NCBI GenBank assembly: GCA_019187665.1
Contig: JABARH010000010.1
Coordinates: 248,001-312,000, forward strand
Reading direction: 5' to 3'
Origin: Anaerolineales bacterium
Lineage (GTDB): Bacteria; Chloroflexota; Anaerolineae; Anaerolineales; Villigracilaceae
DNA length: 64,000 bases
Positions within the stretch are counted from its first letter, which is position 1. Each line of letters starts with the position of its first letter. A program made the translations under genes and the position numbers. Below, one piece after another: positions 16,442 through 25,182 of this stretch. The notes beneath the pieces are model-generated. The model worked only from the letters and a program-made list of their open reading frames with translations. It was not told where the DNA came from and did not search any database.

Positions 16442-17536
16442 CTATTGATTGAGGGTGAGGAGGGCGGCAGCCTGCGCCGCGAGCCATTGACTGAACAGCG
16501 CGGCGCCCGGTCGGTTTAGGTGATAGAGATCGAACCAGACATCCTCTGGAATGGATAAACTGGAATTGACCCGGATATACGTGATGGTGTGATCGTCGGC
16601 GATTTGTTGGATGCGCAGATTGACGGTATCCTGAAACCCCAGGATGGCTTGTCGGTCTGCACGGGGATTGCCGTGGTCGTCCTTCAGATCCAGCAGGGCG
16701 GGATGATAGGGCATTTCCGCGACGATGACCTTTGCGCCAACCGACTGGCTTTCGGCGATAATTTGTTCGAGCGCGGCGAGGTTGCGTTCCGAGACGCTGA
16801 AGTCACCGAATTCCAGGCGCAGGTTGCTGGCAAACCCGGCTTCCATGGGGATGAGCGGATTGATATGCACCTGTGAAAGTGCAAAGCCGCTGGGCGCGAT
16901 CTCGCCATCCCATTTGTGCGCCTCGCGCAGAACTTCTGCATAGTTCATCTTGTATTGCGCGCTGTAGCTGAGAATCGTGAGCGCGCGCCAGGCATAGGAG
17001 TATTCGGTCAGCCAGCCATTAATGGAAAAGTCCCCGGTTTGATAAGCCAGCCAGTCGTTTTTAACGAAGCGTTCGTCTATTTGCAGGTCGCGGCCTTTGG
17101 TGTAATCGAGAAAGCTCGTCCCGATGACTACCAGACGCGGGCGGTATTGCTGGATCAGGATTTTGTTGAGGAGCGCCGTCGTGGCGACCTGCGAACCGGT
17201 CACGCCAAAGTTGTAGCAGGTGTAATGGCCGTCTCCAGCCGCTGCGAGCGCGGCGGCGAATTCGTCCGCGTCCACATCGCGGAACGCCTGCGAACTGCCG
17301 AAGACGAAGCAGTCTGGCGCGCCATGATCGCGGATAAAAGCGCCCAGGTTGGCGAGCTGGATTTCCATCTGGGTATGGTTGGTGCCATAGGCCTGATAAG
17401 GAATGTGATCTTGTACCAGAGAGGAGCGGGCAAGCGCCTCTCCGAATGCGGCGAGAATGATGAGCAGCGGGAGCGAAAAAAATAACGCCGTGTTTGCTGG
17501 GCGGGTGAGATGAAGTCTGACTTGCTGTTCGCGCAT
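16442..17536 (-). CDS. SGNH-hydrolase-like membrane-anchored protein (DltD/AlgX-like role)
   Basis: 364 residues: one N-terminal membrane helix (about 16-36), then an extracytoplasmic SGNH fold. Nucleophile block FGSSQAFRDVD (79-89, Ser81/82), glycine block NFGVTGSQ (109-116), and C-terminal DLYHLN with Asp336 and His339 in the D-x-x-H arrangement. Such proteins accompany MBOAT enzymes (DltD, AlgJ/AlgX, PatB) and finish transfer to the acceptor outside the membrane. First gene of the leftward operon. Clear ribosome site lacking; GGAGGATC lies about 13 nt upstream. Confidence 0.8.
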   Translation of the reverse strand: MREQQVRLHLTRPANTALFFSLPLLIILAAFGEALARSSLVQDHIPYQAYGTNHTQMEIQLANLGAFIRDHGAPDCFVFGSSQAFRDVDADEFAAALAAAGDGHYTCYNFGVTGSQVATTALLNKILIQQYRPRLVVIGTSFLDYTKGRDLQIDERFVKNDWLAYQTGDFSINGWLTEYSYAWRALTILSYSAQYKMNYAEVLREAHKWDGEIAPSGFALSQVHINPLIPMEAGFASNLRLEFGDFSVSERNLAALEQIIAESQSVGAKVIVAEMPYHPALLDLKDDHGNPRADRQAILGFQDTVNLRIQQIADDHTITYIRVNSSLSIPEDVWFDLYHLNRPGAALFSQWLAAQAAALLTLNQ

Positions 17537-17707
17537 GTGCAGGGAAGATCCTCCGGTTTGGGCTAAAGTCTTCCCATTCTACCCGATTCCAGTTACGATT
17601 ATATTGCCTGCGAGACCTGCTCCATTGCCTCGGATGTTATCAAAGATGCGCAGCCAGGCGCTCGCGCGAGCGTATCATTCGACCCCGAAATTTAAAAGTG
17701 AGGAATT

Positions 17708-19012
17708 ATGAGTTTGATCGGACCGAAAAGTCAGGCCCTGCAACGGCGCGCGCAGAAAGTATTGCCGCTGGGTGTTAATTCCAATTTTCGTTATTGGGGG
17801 GAGGGCGTCACACCCTACGTTGAAAAAGGGCAAGGCGCGTATTTGTGGGACGCGGACGGAAAAAAATATATTGACTATCGCATGGCGTTCGGTCCGATCA
17901 TTCTCGGTCACGCCTACCCCGAAGTGGATTCGAAAGTCGCGGAGGAAATCCTTAGCGGAGTCCTCTTTGCCATGACCGGCGAGCTCGAGATCGCCGTCGC
18001 GGAAATGATCGTGGAGATGGCTCCCGCGGTGGAGATGGTGCGCATGGCTTGTTCCGGCACCGAAGCGACGATGCACGCGATACGAGTGGCGCGGGCGTAC
18101 ACGGGGCGCGACATCATCCTGAAATTCGAGGGCAACTATCACGGGATGCACGACCATGCACTGTGGTCAACATACGCGCCGGTGGAGGCGTATGGCAATC
18201 AACGGAGTCCGATTCCCGTGCCTGGTTCGTCGGGGATTCCCAAATCCATGCGCGAATTCATTATCACGCTCCCGTTCAATGACTTTGAAGGTTTCGAGCG
18301 TGTGATGCGTTCGTACGGCGAGCAGATCGCGGCGGTCATCACCGAGCCGTGTCAGGGAAATTGCGCGGCGATCAATCCACAGGATGGATTCCTGCAACTC
18401 ATCCGCCAAAAGACCGAAGAATATGGCTGTGTCTTCATCCTCGATGAAGTGAAGACGGGCTTCCGCATTGCGAATGGGGGAGCGCAGGAATATTACGGAA
18501 TCAAGCCTGACTTGGCGACGTATGCAAAAGCCCTGGGCAACGGCTATCCTGCCGCGGCGTTTGGCGGCAAAAAAGAGATCATGTCCATCATCGGGCAGGG
18601 CGTGGCGCAAGGCGGCACATACACAAATAATAAACCGGGCATCGCCGCCGCGTACGCGACGTTGAGTCTGTTGAAATCGAAACCCATCCTGAAATCCATC
18701 GCTCAGCGCGGGCAGCGACTCATGGATGGGTTGAAAGATATTTTTGAGGAAAACGACATCCCCGCCGTGTTCAGCGGCTATCCCGCCATGTTTGCATTTT
18801 CGCTGGGCATCGAATCGGTCGCCAATCAACGCGATTGGGCGCGGAGCGATCACGAGTTGTACATCACACTGGTCGAGAGCGCCATCCAGCGCGGCGTGAT
18901 GCCCGACCACGACGCGCGCGAGCCGTGGTTCCTGAGTTACTCCCATTCCGAAAAGGATATTGATGATACGCTGTCGGTTTATGCAGACGCGGTGAAAGCC
19001 GTCCGCCGGTAA
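17708..19012 (+). CDS. Class III aminotransferase, glutamate-1-semialdehyde-aminomutase-like
   Basis: 434-residue PLP fold-type I enzyme. N-terminal LPLGVNSNFRYW and AYLWDADGKKYIDY, CSGTEATMHAIRVARAYTGR, ILDEVKTGFRI (cofactor Asp), and Lys274 in DLATYAKALGNGYP as the Schiff-base lysine. The layout is that of HemL and related aminotransferases, but it is not beside haem genes. It opens a rightward operon with an SGNH gene 11 nt downstream, so it probably makes or consumes an amino compound for the acyl-transfer machinery; the substrate is unknown. GTGAGGA ribosome site. Confidence 0.82.
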   Translation: MSLIGPKSQALQRRAQKVLPLGVNSNFRYWGEGVTPYVEKGQGAYLWDADGKKYIDYRMAFGPIILGHAYPEVDSKVAEEILSGVLFAMTGELEIAVAEMIVEMAPAVEMVRMACSGTEATMHAIRVARAYTGRDIILKFEGNYHGMHDHALWSTYAPVEAYGNQRSPIPVPGSSGIPKSMREFIITLPFNDFEGFERVMRSYGEQIAAVITEPCQGNCAAINPQDGFLQLIRQKTEEYGCVFILDEVKTGFRIANGGAQEYYGIKPDLATYAKALGNGYPAAAFGGKKEIMSIIGQGVAQGGTYTNNKPGIAAAYATLSLLKSKPILKSIAQRGQRLMDGLKDIFEENDIPAVFSGYPAMFAFSLGIESVANQRDWARSDHELYITLVESAIQRGVMPDHDAREPWFLSYSHSEKDIDDTLSVYADAVKAVRR

Positions 19013-19023
19013 GAATTGAATCC

Positions 19024-20148
19024 ATGAATCTCCTTCCCCGTCGGTATGGAAGCGGAAGCACGGCGCGTTATTGCTTTGGCGCTGTACGCTGGAGCCTGGT
19101 CGTCCTGCTCGTATTCGAACTGGCGCTACGCACGTTCGTGATGCGCCTGCCTCGTACGGTTTATAAACCGGGTTGGGGAATCGTCCCCGCGGATCATTCC
19201 ACATCCATGCAGGGACGCGAAGGGTATGCCGTTCAGGAATACTTGCAGAATGGCGAGATCAAAACACCTTACAGCGGAGGCGGTATTTCCATCGTGGTAC
19301 TGGGCGATTCCACCGTTCAGGCGGCACAAGTCAATGATGTTGATAATTTTGTTTCCCTGACTGAAACGGCCTTGCGCGTACAAGGCGTTGCGGCCGATCT
19401 GCACAACCTGGGCGCTCCAGAGCGGACGATCGCGGATTATGTTTTTCTAGCCCCTGTTCTCCGGGAGGCGTATCGCCCGGACTATGTGATCATCCAGGCG
19501 GGGCCAGCCAGTTTCTCCCTGTCGCTTTTACCGGAACACACGAATCACTTTGTCGAAACCGAGGATGGCGGACTGCGCCTGATTCACATGGATGAAGCCG
19601 ATGATATGGCGTTCAATAAAAAAGAACAGTTCTACTCTTCCAGTTTGCTCGCATTCCTGAATTTTCGCTGGCAGGTTATGCGCGAAGAATCCTCGGCCGA
19701 TCACGCGGAAGGCCTTTGGAGATGGGCGAACGAGAGTCGTCCGCCTCGGATCATGGAAGAGCGTGAGATTCTTGCCCGCGAGAACGACACTGGTTCCACC
19801 GACGTTTTCGACTCGATTTCCCTGCAAGTGAATGAGATCCGGGAGGCCTATGTTGGCTCCGAGATTATCTTTTTGGTTGTGCCTTACACCCCCGGCATCC
19901 CGCATGACGGCGAAGAGGCGGTTTCATGGAACAGCCAGATAGACAATAGACTCCGCCTGACGTTGTCGGGCCTTGAGGGAGTCCGCGTTGTTGACGCGGG
20001 AATCTTCTTTCGAAAATATTATGAGAAATACAGCGTTCTGCCGCGTGGCAGTTTTAATTCGGCGTTCAATTTCGGCCACCTCAACCGGTACGGCCACGAG
20101 GCGGTTGCCCTGGCGTTGACGGACTTTCTGGAGGATCTGCTCAAATGA
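19024..20148 (+). CDS. SGNH/GDSL-like membrane-anchored protein
   Basis: 374 residues: N-terminal membrane helix (about 22-40) preceded by Arg-rich start, then an outside domain with VVLGDSTVQA (Ser96), the LGAPERTIADYVFLAP block, and the C-terminal FGHLNRYGHEAVA with His352 and His358. It is paralogous to the gene at 21559, sharing the FELALRT, RTIADY and GHLNRYGH blocks. Overlaps the next MBOAT by 4 nt (ATGA). Likely partner of that MBOAT in acyl transfer to a surface acceptor, or an esterase that edits it. Confidence 0.78.
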   Translation: MNLLPRRYGSGSTARYCFGAVRWSLVVLLVFELALRTFVMRLPRTVYKPGWGIVPADHSTSMQGREGYAVQEYLQNGEIKTPYSGGGISIVVLGDSTVQAAQVNDVDNFVSLTETALRVQGVAADLHNLGAPERTIADYVFLAPVLREAYRPDYVIIQAGPASFSLSLLPEHTNHFVETEDGGLRLIHMDEADDMAFNKKEQFYSSSLLAFLNFRWQVMREESSADHAEGLWRWANESRPPRIMEEREILARENDTGSTDVFDSISLQVNEIREAYVGSEIIFLVVPYTPGIPHDGEEAVSWNSQIDNRLRLTLSGLEGVRVVDAGIFFRKYYEKYSVLPRGSFNSAFNFGHLNRYGHEAVALALTDFLEDLLK

Positions 20149-21542
20149 GTTTCATCTCGATCGAGTTCGCCGTCCTGCTGGTTTTGGTTCTCCTGCTGAT
20201 CCTCGTGATTCGCAATGCGACAGCGCGCAAGTGGATCCTCCTGATCGCCAGTTGTTCCTTCTATGCCTATTGGGATTGGCGTTTTCTGGGCCTGTTGATC
20301 TTTGTGACCGCGATGGATTATTTTATTTCGGTCTGGCTCCTCCGCTCGCCCAACCCCCGTGCGCGCAAGATCATGCTGGTCACAAGCGTGACGATCAACC
20401 TCGCCATTCTGGGCTTTTTCAAGTATTTCAATTTTTTTACCGGCTCCTTTAACGCCCTGCTGTCTTCGTTCGGCCTGCATTTGCCGGAATTGAATATTAT
20501 TCTGCCCATCGGTATTTCGTTCTATACCTTTGAAACCCTCTCGTATGTGGTGGATGTCTATCTTGGCAAGACGCGCCCGGCCCGCTCGCTGCTGGATTAC
20601 TCGGTCTTTGTCACGTTCTTTCCCCGTTTGGTGGCCGGGCCGATCATGCGCGCCTCGCACTTCCTGCCGCAGCTGGATCGCGGCGTCCAGTTCAGCCGGG
20701 AAAATTTTCTGCGCGGCGCGCAATTCTTCGGACAGGGACTCGTCAAAAAGGTGGCGGTGGCCGACAGCATTGCGATGATGACCGACCAGATCTATTCGAT
20801 CCCGTGGATATTTTCCAGTGAAACCGTCTGGATCGGCGTGCTGGCTTTTGGCGTGCAGGTTTATTTTGATTTCTCCGGATATAGCGATATGGCGACCGGG
20901 GTCGCGCGTCTCTTTGGGTTTGAACTGCCGGTCAACTTTAACCTGCCGTTCACCTCGCGCAACCTGACCGAGTTCTGGCAGCGCTGGCATCTTTCGCTCT
21001 CATTGTGGCTGCGCGATTACCTGTATATTCCCCTCGGCGGAAACCGCATGGGAAAGGCGCGTACCTTCTTTAATATGTTCCTGACCATGCTGTTGGGCGG
21101 CCTGTGGCATGGCGCCAGCTGGAACTTCGTGTTATGGGGCGGCGCGCATGGCGTGGCGCTGGGAATTGACCGCGCCGTGAGCAGGGAGGATCTCTCCCGC
21201 GAGTGGAGTTTTCTCCGTGATGGATGGAAGGGACTGCTTGTCTTCGCATGGATTGGGATCGCCTGTGTGTTGTTTCGCTCGCCCGGCATGAACGTCGCGT
21301 ATCTTGTGACGAGAAAATTGCTTTTCATAGATCCGCTGGGTGTGGACTGGTTCTTCTTTCCGGCCATTTTCTATACGCTCGTGGTTGTATTTGGCGGTTT
21401 TGTCCTGCGCGCCAAAAAGATAGATCTGGCGCACATTGACGTGCGGCATCCCCATGTTCTGCCCTTGATTGCGGCGCAATACCTGTTCGCGTTTCTGTTC
21501 GCCGCCGGTGGAACCTCGCCCTTCATCTACTTCCAGTTCTAA
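20145..21542 (+). CDS. MBOAT family O-acyltransferase (AlgI-like)
   Basis: 465 residues, polytopic. Canonical AlgI-type blocks: PIGISFYTFETLSYVVDVY (121-139), FFPRLVAGPIMRA, YFDFSGYSDMATG, FWQRWHLSLSLWLRDYLYIPLGGN and GGLWHGASWNFVLWG with catalytic His322; His282 is the second conserved histidine. It is closer to the polysaccharide-acetylating AlgI/PatA consensus than the MBOAT at 15007. It lies between two SGNH genes in one operon. Acyl donor and acceptor are not shown by sequence. Confidence 0.9.
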   Translation: MSFISIEFAVLLVLVLLLILVIRNATARKWILLIASCSFYAYWDWRFLGLLIFVTAMDYFISVWLLRSPNPRARKIMLVTSVTINLAILGFFKYFNFFTGSFNALLSSFGLHLPELNIILPIGISFYTFETLSYVVDVYLGKTRPARSLLDYSVFVTFFPRLVAGPIMRASHFLPQLDRGVQFSRENFLRGAQFFGQGLVKKVAVADSIAMMTDQIYSIPWIFSSETVWIGVLAFGVQVYFDFSGYSDMATGVARLFGFELPVNFNLPFTSRNLTEFWQRWHLSLSLWLRDYLYIPLGGNRMGKARTFFNMFLTMLLGGLWHGASWNFVLWGGAHGVALGIDRAVSREDLSREWSFLRDGWKGLLVFAWIGIACVLFRSPGMNVAYLVTRKLLFIDPLGVDWFFFPAIFYTLVVVFGGFVLRAKKIDLAHIDVRHPHVLPLIAAQYLFAFLFAAGGTSPFIYFQF

Positions 21543-21558
21543 CGCGGATAGCGTTCTC

Positions 21559-22608
21559 ATGAAATCCAACCCGCCTTTCTCGAAAATAAATTTTTCTTCA
21601 GCGCGGTTTCGCGCCGCCTTGTGGAGCCTGATCGTGGTGTGCGTGTTCGAATTGTCCATCCGGACGCTGGTCATTCGCCCGGCCATGCTGGCCTTCGACG
21701 CGGTCTGGGGATCGGCGCCGATCGAAGGCGCGTGCAGTTTTCATGCGCTGGAGGGTTTTGGCACAACATGTTACGCTGGACGGAATGAAGTGCAGACGCC
21801 TTTTAACAGCGGCCTTCCCGTTGTTGTTCTGGGAGACTCGTACACGGAGGCGATTCAGGTGGACAACGCGGCGAAATACGTCTCGCTGACGGAGGCTGCC
21901 TTGCGGGAACGCGGCTGGGATGTCAACCTGATCAATCTTGGCGATTCCAACCGAACGATCGCAGATTTTGTTTACATGGCCCCGGAGATTATTGCCCGGT
22001 ACGCTCCTGAAATTGTGGTGATCCAAACCAATCAATCCGGTTTTTTCGATTCGCTGAATCCCAGGCGCATCAATTATTTTGCACTGCAAGCGGACGGCGA
22101 ATTAAAAGTGATGCATCGAGACCGGAAAGAATGGCCGTTGCTTGCGCAAAACGTCATACATACCTCCGGGTTGTTGACCTTGACCGCCGTCCGCTGGAAT
22201 CAGACAACGGAGGCGATACCGGCCGGGGACGAATCTCCAACCGACCCGACGCGCGCCGCGCCTGCGCACCTTGCCCAGGAAGTCGCTCAATTGGTCGCGG
22301 CTTATCCGAATTCGCAGATCGTAATTTTGATCATCCCGGGTGTGCCGATCCTTTTTCCGGATAAAATCAACCCGGGCTGGGAGAATCCCAACGACATGGA
22401 AGTTCTTTCCGCCCTGACTCAGGCGGAAAAAATTTCGGTGGTTTATCCCGCGCCTGCCTTTAAAGAGCTGTATAAAAAATACGGCGTATTTCCACGAGGC
22501 TTTTTCAACTCGCCTCCCAATTACGGACATCTTAATCGCTACGGCCATATTGCAGTTGCAGAAACGTTGACCGCCGCCCTCGACGCATTGTTGAAAGGAG
22601 CCAGATAA
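21559..22608 (+). CDS. SGNH/GDSL-like membrane-anchored protein (second copy)
   Basis: 349 residues from the ATG at 21559; the frame is open from 21469 inside the MBOAT gene, but that extension is Ser/Arg-rich and not family-like. N-terminal helix (about 19-38), VVVLGDSYTEA (Ser94), LGDSNRTIADFVYMAP, and C-terminal YGHLNRYGHIAVA. Paralogue of the 19024 protein. Its TAA shares a base with the ATG of the next aminotransferase (TAATG at 22606-22610), so those two are translationally coupled. Confidence 0.8.
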   Translation: MKSNPPFSKINFSSARFRAALWSLIVVCVFELSIRTLVIRPAMLAFDAVWGSAPIEGACSFHALEGFGTTCYAGRNEVQTPFNSGLPVVVLGDSYTEAIQVDNAAKYVSLTEAALRERGWDVNLINLGDSNRTIADFVYMAPEIIARYAPEIVVIQTNQSGFFDSLNPRRINYFALQADGELKVMHRDRKEWPLLAQNVIHTSGLLTLTAVRWNQTTEAIPAGDESPTDPTRAAPAHLAQEVAQLVAAYPNSQIVILIIPGVPILFPDKINPGWENPNDMEVLSALTQAEKISVVYPAPAFKELYKKYGVFPRGFFNSPPNYGHLNRYGHIAVAETLTAALDALLKGAR

Positions 22609-23924
22609 TGAACGCCCAACAAATCATTGACCTCAACAAGGAATACACCTTCTTCTCCTGGTCTGTGCAGGGACAGGTGAATCCCATCCCTGTGACCAAA
22701 GCCGAAGGCGTCTATTTCTGGGATGCGGACGGCAAGCGCTATCTCGATTTCTCGTCGCAGTTGATGAACACGAACATCGGGCATCAGCATCCGAAAGTCG
22801 TCAAAGCGATTCAGGAGCAAGCCGCGACGTTGACATTCACGCATCCAGGCAACGCCACGGAAGCGCGTGGCTTACTCGGCAAGAAAATATCCGAAGTGAC
22901 ACCAGGTGATTTAAAGAAAACTTTCTTCACCCTCGGCGGCGCGGAAGCGAACGAGAATGCCATCAAGATCGCCCGCTTCTACACAGGGAGACACAAAATC
23001 CTTGCGCGTTATCGCTCCTATCACGGCGCGACTCACGGCTCCATTGCGTTGACTGGCGATTACCGCCGCCTCGCCGTCGAACCTGTCATGCCAGGCGGAG
23101 TCCATTTCCTTGACCCGTTCTGTTATCGCTGTCCGTTTGGGCAGAAGCCAGAGTCGTGCAAGCGGGAGTGCATCTCTCATTTGGAAGAAGTCATCAAATA
23201 CGAGGGACCCGATAAGATCGCCGCCATCATCATGGAGGGCGTGGTCGGCTCGAACGGACTCATCATCCCGCCCGATGATTACTGGCCCCGCGTGCGTGAG
23301 ATTTGCGATAAGTACGGAATCCTCTTGATCTCGGACGAAGTGATGAGCGGATGGGGTCGCACGGGCAAATGGTTCGCCGTGGACAACTGGAACGTGGTTC
23401 CAGATATCATCACCACGGCGAAAGGCATCACCAGCGGATACGCTCCACTCGGCGCGGTGATTGTCTCTGAGAAGATTGCCAAGTTCTTCGATGATAAATA
23501 TCTGTATGCAGGTCTCACCTACAGCGCTCATGCACTTTCGTGTGCCACTGCACTGGCAACAATCGAAGTTTATGAAGAGGACAAATTAATCGAAAACGCC
23601 GCCTTGCTCGGAAAATATCTCGGCGAAGCGTTGGAAGATATCAAGGCAAGACACGTCTCCGTTGGCGATGTGCGTTACATCGGCTTATTCTCGACGATTG
23701 AGTTAGTTGTCAATCGAGAGACCAAGGAAAGCTTCTCTCCTGCCATCATGGCGGAGGTGGGAAAAGTTCTGCGCCAAAACGGACTCTTCACCTTCATCAT
23801 GGCGAATAACATGGGAAGCATGATCTTCGTCGTCCCGCCGTTGTGTATCACGCAGGAGCAGATTGACGAAGGTCTTGCGATTGTGGAGAAGGCGTTGGAA
23901 GTGGCGGATAAGCAGGTGAAGTAA
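22608..23924 (+). CDS. Class III aminotransferase (taurine/beta-alanine:pyruvate type)
   Basis: 438-residue PLP enzyme. Blocks: GVYFWDADGKRYLDFSSQL, TLGGAEANENAIKIAR, YRSYHGATHG, SDEVMSGWGRTGKW, and Lys272 in IITTAKGITSGYAPLG. This pattern fits omega-amino-acid:pyruvate transaminases of the taurine/beta-alanine group. Two uses are possible: it may serve the acyl-transfer operon to which it is coupled, or deliver malonate semialdehyde to mmsA 1.3 kb downstream. The segment YRCPFGQKPESCKREC (about 164-183) carries three cysteines and is a family-typical insert. Confidence 0.85.
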   Translation: MNAQQIIDLNKEYTFFSWSVQGQVNPIPVTKAEGVYFWDADGKRYLDFSSQLMNTNIGHQHPKVVKAIQEQAATLTFTHPGNATEARGLLGKKISEVTPGDLKKTFFTLGGAEANENAIKIARFYTGRHKILARYRSYHGATHGSIALTGDYRRLAVEPVMPGGVHFLDPFCYRCPFGQKPESCKRECISHLEEVIKYEGPDKIAAIIMEGVVGSNGLIIPPDDYWPRVREICDKYGILLISDEVMSGWGRTGKWFAVDNWNVVPDIITTAKGITSGYAPLGAVIVSEKIAKFFDDKYLYAGLTYSAHALSCATALATIEVYEEDKLIENAALLGKYLGEALEDIKARHVSVGDVRYIGLFSTIELVVNRETKESFSPAIMAEVGKVLRQNGLFTFIMANNMGSMIFVVPPLCITQEQIDEGLAIVEKALEVADKQVK

Positions 23925-23941
23925 GGCTGAGGAAAGATGTT

Positions 23942-24472
23942 ATGAATAACCCAAAACGCATTACTATCAAAGAAGCTGATGTTTTTGACATTCTCTCCGC
24001 TGTTTGGATTTTGGCTAGCAATGACGAGAATGAAATCATCACTTACGAAGGGATAAAAAATAGACTTAACCTGCCTGCTAATTACAAAGTAAAAGAATTG
24101 ATACAAAGTAGAGGTGAACTATTCCGTAAAGGTGTGCCCGCTTCTCGTCTGCGAGAATGGAAGGAGGAAATGCGCACTGGGCGTCATTTGCCAGCATGGA
24201 TTAAAGACATAGATGATCTCACTGAGAAGAGAAAGGCTATTGAAGACTTAATTCCTGATGATGTCTTTAGGAGTCAATTTCGAGCTGGAAAAGATTCTCC
24301 GCAATCGCCAATTGAAATAATTAATTGGGGCTTGGAACATATAGATCGATTGAGAAAAGCTAACATAGATGCTAGGGAGCAATCTGCAAAACGCTGGGAA
24401 ATATGGCTTCTGTTCGCGATAGGTATTCTCAACATTATTGTTACAGTAGTCGTTGCATTTTTCATGAAATGA
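23942..24472 (+). CDS. Hypothetical protein with C-terminal membrane anchor
   Basis: 176 residues, not recognised. N-terminal half (about 8-60) is helical and could be a winged-helix-like domain; residues 88-150 are charged and helical; residues 153-174 form one membrane helix followed only by MK, so the bulk would face the cytoplasm as a tail-anchored protein. Base composition is visibly more AT-rich than the neighbours, suggesting transfer. It follows the aminotransferase by 17 nt and pairs with the next small membrane gene. Confidence 0.55.
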   Translation: MNNPKRITIKEADVFDILSAVWILASNDENEIITYEGIKNRLNLPANYKVKELIQSRGELFRKGVPASRLREWKEEMRTGRHLPAWIKDIDDLTEKRKAIEDLIPDDVFRSQFRAGKDSPQSPIEIINWGLEHIDRLRKANIDAREQSAKRWEIWLLFAIGILNIIVTVVVAFFMK

Positions 24473-24493
24473 AGCAAAGATTGTGGAGGAACA

Positions 24494-24847
24494 ATGAATC
24501 CAAGCGAATTACTTGGCGGAATAGTTTTATCCATAGTTAGCGGAATTCTCTCGTATCTTGCCGCCACGAGCAAGGCGAATAAGGATTTAACTCAATTGAG
24601 AGAGCAAAATAAATTGGATATCGAGAAATTGATGAATCAACACAAAATGGATTTGGAAGCAGTGGCTCAAAAACACCAAATGGACATTGAGAAAATGGAG
24701 CTTGAGCACAAACATAAGATTGAGTTGTCACAAAAAGAAATGGAAGGCAAATTGGGATCCGATCTTATGAGCCAGTTAGTTACTGGAATGATGAAGACGC
24801 CCGAGGTCCAACGAGAACTATTGAAAGGCATGAGGACGAAGAAATAA
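24494..24847 (+). CDS. Hypothetical membrane-anchored coiled-coil protein
   Basis: 117 residues, not recognised. N-terminal membrane helix (about 8-24) followed by a long coiled coil (about 28-90) rich in Lys, Gln, Met and His with repeated HKMDLEAVAQKHQMDIEK-type heptads, then a short tail. GTGGAGGAA ribosome site. AT-rich like the gene 21 nt upstream; the two probably form one transferred unit. Membrane topology is the mirror of its partner (anchor at the N-terminus here). Confidence 0.55.
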   Translation: MNPSELLGGIVLSIVSGILSYLAATSKANKDLTQLREQNKLDIEKLMNQHKMDLEAVAQKHQMDIEKMELEHKHKIELSQKEMEGKLGSDLMSQLVTGMMKTPEVQRELLKGMRTKK

Positions 24848-24912
24848 CCGATAAACAAAGCACCTCATCTAGTTGCTACTTACCAAATCTCTAGTCTCTT
24901 TTCGGAGTTCAC

Positions 24913-24966
24913 ATGGAAATCCTAAACTACATAAACAACCAATGGACAACAAACGAGCGGGGCTGA
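24913..24966 (+). pseudogene. Orphan duplicate of the mmsA start (17 codons)
   Basis: ATGGAAATCCT-AACTACAT and following bases to CAATGGA repeat the first 12 codons of mmsA at 25183 with only two silent changes ([11 protein letters not shown] in both). Translation then enters the repeat element at 24951 and stops at TGA 24964-24966. The full mmsA starts 270 nt later. This looks like a scar in which a spacer element separated an old start from a duplicated one. Confidence 0.75.
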
Positions 24967-25175
24967 AGCCGCCTGCTCAGTACATGGAAGCCCTTCGGGC
25001 TGATAGAGCGAGTCCGCTTCAGCGGACTTTCACGAACTGAGGCAGGGCTTCAGCCCGCCGCCGAATCAAAAACGAAAATGCAACCGCTTCACGGAACCTC
25101 GACCTTCGACGTTTGACCTTCGACTTCACTCAATTACCAATTACTACTCACCAATTACCAATCTCCAATCTCCAG
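24951..25175. repeat. Composite spacer repeat, copy 1
   Basis: Begins AACGAGCGGGGCTGAAG. Outer arms GGGCTGAAGCC (24960-24970) and GGCTTCAGCCC (25046-25056) enclose smaller hairpins (AAGCCCTTCGGGCT; AGTCCGCTTCAGCGGACT). Then come ACCTTCGAC words (25101-25130) and CAATTACCAATTACT...TCTCCAATCTCCAG (25131-25175). The same order of blocks occurs before patA at 30013-30211. No gene lies in 24967-25182. Confidence 0.75.
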
Positions 25176-25182
25176 GTGAAAA

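Noticed and set aside
17708..19012. HemL (tetrapyrrole synthesis)
   Set aside because: Similar fold group, but no haem genes are near and it is in an operon with SGNH and MBOAT genes.
24494..24847. Phage holin or spanin
   Set aside because: One helix plus coiled coil is suggestive, but no other phage genes occur in the window.
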